Assembly (NCBI GenBank): GCA_963556255.1
Contig: OY744605.1
Location: forward strand, 64,982,230 to 65,046,229
Direction: 5' to 3'
Length of the DNA: 64,000 nucleotides
Source of the DNA: Allolobophora icterica
Lineage: Eukaryota > Annelida > Clitellata > Crassiclitellata > Lumbricidae
The notes under the pieces are model-generated. The model saw only the letters and a program-made list of their open reading frames with translations, was not told the DNA's origin and made no database searches. The translations under genes and the position numbers were made by a program. Positions within the stretch are counted from its first letter, which is position 1. Each line of letters starts with the position of its first letter. Positions 62,620 to 64,000 of the stretch are shown here, piece by piece.

Positions 62620-63200
62620 TGGTTACAATGTATGGAGTTGACTTTTATAATGCTCATGCATAATTGTCTTGCAGGGTGTACTCCATCTTATCTTGAAGAA
62701 TTATGTCTGTCTGGCCCAATGCCCTATTGGCGCAAGCTTTCACGGTCCAGTGTAGAAGAACCTTGGGTTTACCTTTGTGAAATTGGTTTGATAGTCATAT
62801 TAGAGGAAAAATAATTGCTTCACTTTTGATTTTTCTACAAGAATTTTTGTTGCAACGACCCTCATTCTCAACGACTGTACCCAAGCAAAGCATCTACCAC
62901 TGCTAATGTCTACTGTCTAAGGAGCTTCTTAAATGTCCTGCATTCCATAGAACCAGAGTAGTGCTTTTATAGGAGGTAAACTTTGAGGTTGGTCTTTATT
63001 GAAAACACTTTTGATGCTCGTTGAAGATTGTAGACTCAAGTTTCATCACTCTTTTAAGCAAATTTGAAGCATTTGGAGCTCAGATACAGTAATGTATTCT
63101 TCATATGTATGCACCTTAGCATTAAATCTAGGAATGAATTTAAGTGATACATCTTTAAGATCACTCAGCGAGGTCCTGGATTCTGTTGCCAGCAACTTTT
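62620..63200 (+). repeat. Second copy of the 58.25-59.52 kb segment
   Basis: See the partner entry. This copy is shorter because the middle part is missing. Its end (TGCCAGCAACTTTTATGC) leads directly into a SINE. Confidence 0.6.
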
Positions 63201-63424
63201 ATGCATTTGTGGCTCTGAACTTACCAGTGGTAACGTAAGTTCGGCGCCTTGTGACCGGATGGTTGCAGGTTCGAATCCCACTCTAGCCGCTGCGTACGGA
63301 CCTTGGGCAAGTCCTTCACTCGCAATTGCTCGTGGCGCTTCGGCGTGAAAATTCCGGCACAGTATCAAATGCTGTAGTCTGGAGCGCCTCTGAGTAGTAG
63401 TTGACTTCGAGAGGTGCTATAGAA
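63195..63424 (+). mobile_element. tRNA-derived SINE, near full length
   Basis: An A-box-like CAGTGGTAACGTAAG, a perfect B-box GGTTCGAATCC within a tRNA-like T-arm (TTGCAGGTTCGAATCCCAC), then a body with TTGGGCAAGTCCTTCACT and the shared GAGCGCCTCTGAGTAG ... GAGAGGTGCTATAGAAAT 3' core. It supplies the head that links the truncated SINE ends elsewhere in the window. Confidence 0.8.
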
Positions 63425-64000
63425 ATGGTCGTAGGACACTTACCCCCTGGACCTATTCCCGGACATTTTCCCCGGAGAGTTACCCTGGACACTATCCTCC
63501 CCCATTCTGAGTCGGTCATTTTTCCCCCGGACAAATTCCCCCTCTGTGGATTTGTGTATGTATGCATGTCTGTATGCATGTATATCTGTTTGTATGTATG
63601 TATATATGCATGTATGCATGCATTCTCTATGTATGCATGCATGTATGTATGTATGTATGTATGTATGCATGTATGTATGTCTTTCTTCTCTGCTCTTAAG
63701 ACTGTTCTCTTTCGACGAGGTTGGGCTGGGAGCGCCTCTGAATAGTTGCCTTGAAGAGCGCGCTATATAAATGTCTAGTTTATTGATTGATTGATTGATT
63801 GATTGCATGCATGTATGTATGCGTGTATGTATGTAATACTATGTATGTATACACTTATGCATGTACGTATGTATGTATATATGTATGGATATATGCATGT
63901 TGTATGTATGTATGTTTTGATCATTTAAACAGAGAGCTTTTTGTATGTTTGTATGCATTTTTCTTAGAAACAGAAAACATTTTGTATGTTGCATTGAGGG
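63424..64000 (-). mobile_element. Foldback-like GGACA/CATA element, copy 4 (cut by window end)
   Basis: Same orientation as copy 3: GGACACTTACCCCCTGG monomers, CATTCTGAGTCGGTCATTTTTCCCCC, CTCTGTGGATTTGTG, a TATG array, then TTTTGATCATTTAAACAG and TTGCATTGAGGG at the window end. The TATG array is interrupted by a SINE 3' end (63690-63805). Confidence 0.65.
63690..63805 (+). mobile_element. SINE 3' end with (TTGA)n tail inserted in the TATG array
   Basis: GGGAGCGCCTCTGAATAG ... GCGCGCTATATAAATG then TTTATTGATTGATTGATTG. TATG repeat lies on both sides, so the SINE landed in the array. The tail matches the LINE end at 4.73 kb. Confidence 0.7.

Noticed and set aside
63210..63290. Functional tRNA gene
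   Set aside because: The tRNA-like head continues into a SINE body whose 3' core recurs elsewhere.

Overview
The window looks like genomic DNA of a metazoan, most likely a marine invertebrate. It has low gene density, very long simple repeats, intron-bearing host exons of the fibrinogen-related type, CR1/L2-like LINEs, tRNA-derived SINEs, hAT, mariner and TTAA-type DNA transposons, and one large endogenous DNA-virus-like element. I cannot fix the species or phylum from sequence alone. Nothing bacterial is present: there are no rRNAs, no operons with Shine-Dalgarno sites and no CRISPR array.

Layout. 0.8-8.5 kb holds remains of a fibrinogen-related (FReD) locus on the minus strand. One C-terminal exon is apparently intact (6789-7294), one is a broken copy cut by a GATA array (843-1099), and an Ala/Thr-rich repeat exon lies at 7.8-8.4 kb. 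Around them sit a solo LTR, hAT-type MITEs, LINE 3' ends and three copies of an unnamed dispersed repeat. 8.6-17.9 kb is mostly mobile-element debris: a hAT MITE with an exact 8-bp target duplication, a 5'-truncated LINE sitting inside a CTA microsatellite, a decayed hAT transposase, palindromes and a 20-bp tandem repeat.

17.95-35.78 kb is the main feature. It is a Polinton/adintovirus-like element with every recognisable gene on the minus strand. Reading from its right end: a truncated basic ORF, a putative membrane-active virion protein, an unknown beta-rich protein, a two-helix membrane protein, a broken conserved structural protein, a small basic virion protein, the best capsid candidate, a SAP/NUMOD1-like protein, a SAP-like protein once fused to PolB, a protein-primed-type family B DNA polymerase, an adenain-like cysteine protease, and two paralogous fibre-like proteins with phage-fibre-type repeats and a discoidin-like tip. 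A full-length LINE of about 5.7 kb with intact ORF1 and ORF2 has landed inside it with a TTGATTT target duplication. The element also carries a 237-bp inverted copy that splits the SAP/PolB reading frame, a frameshifted fibre copy, and a structural gene broken by a retroposon fragment and a frameshift. I see no integrase and no packaging ATPase. The right side abuts a decayed retrotransposon, so the element is probably truncated and no longer competent.

35.8-43 kb holds that decayed reverse transcriptase, then a 4.56-kb TTAA-flanked transposon with long terminal inverted repeats. It carries two genes: a spliced small zinc-binding-like gene and a transposase whose core is deleted. 43-48.3 kb and 61.5-64 kb contain several copies of an odd foldback-like repeat: tandem GGACA-pyrimidine monomers arranged in inverted orientation around long CATA arrays. 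A decayed mariner (45776-46960) lies between two inverted copies. 48.3-63.4 kb is gene-poor: one pseudogene of a multicopy invertebrate family, hAT MITEs, a LINE end, palindromes and an old local duplication, with SINE copies near the end.

Functionally, the only coherent gene system is the virus-like element (replication, capsid maturation, capsid, membrane penetration, attachment fibres). The rest is host FReD remnants and transposons at various stages of decay.
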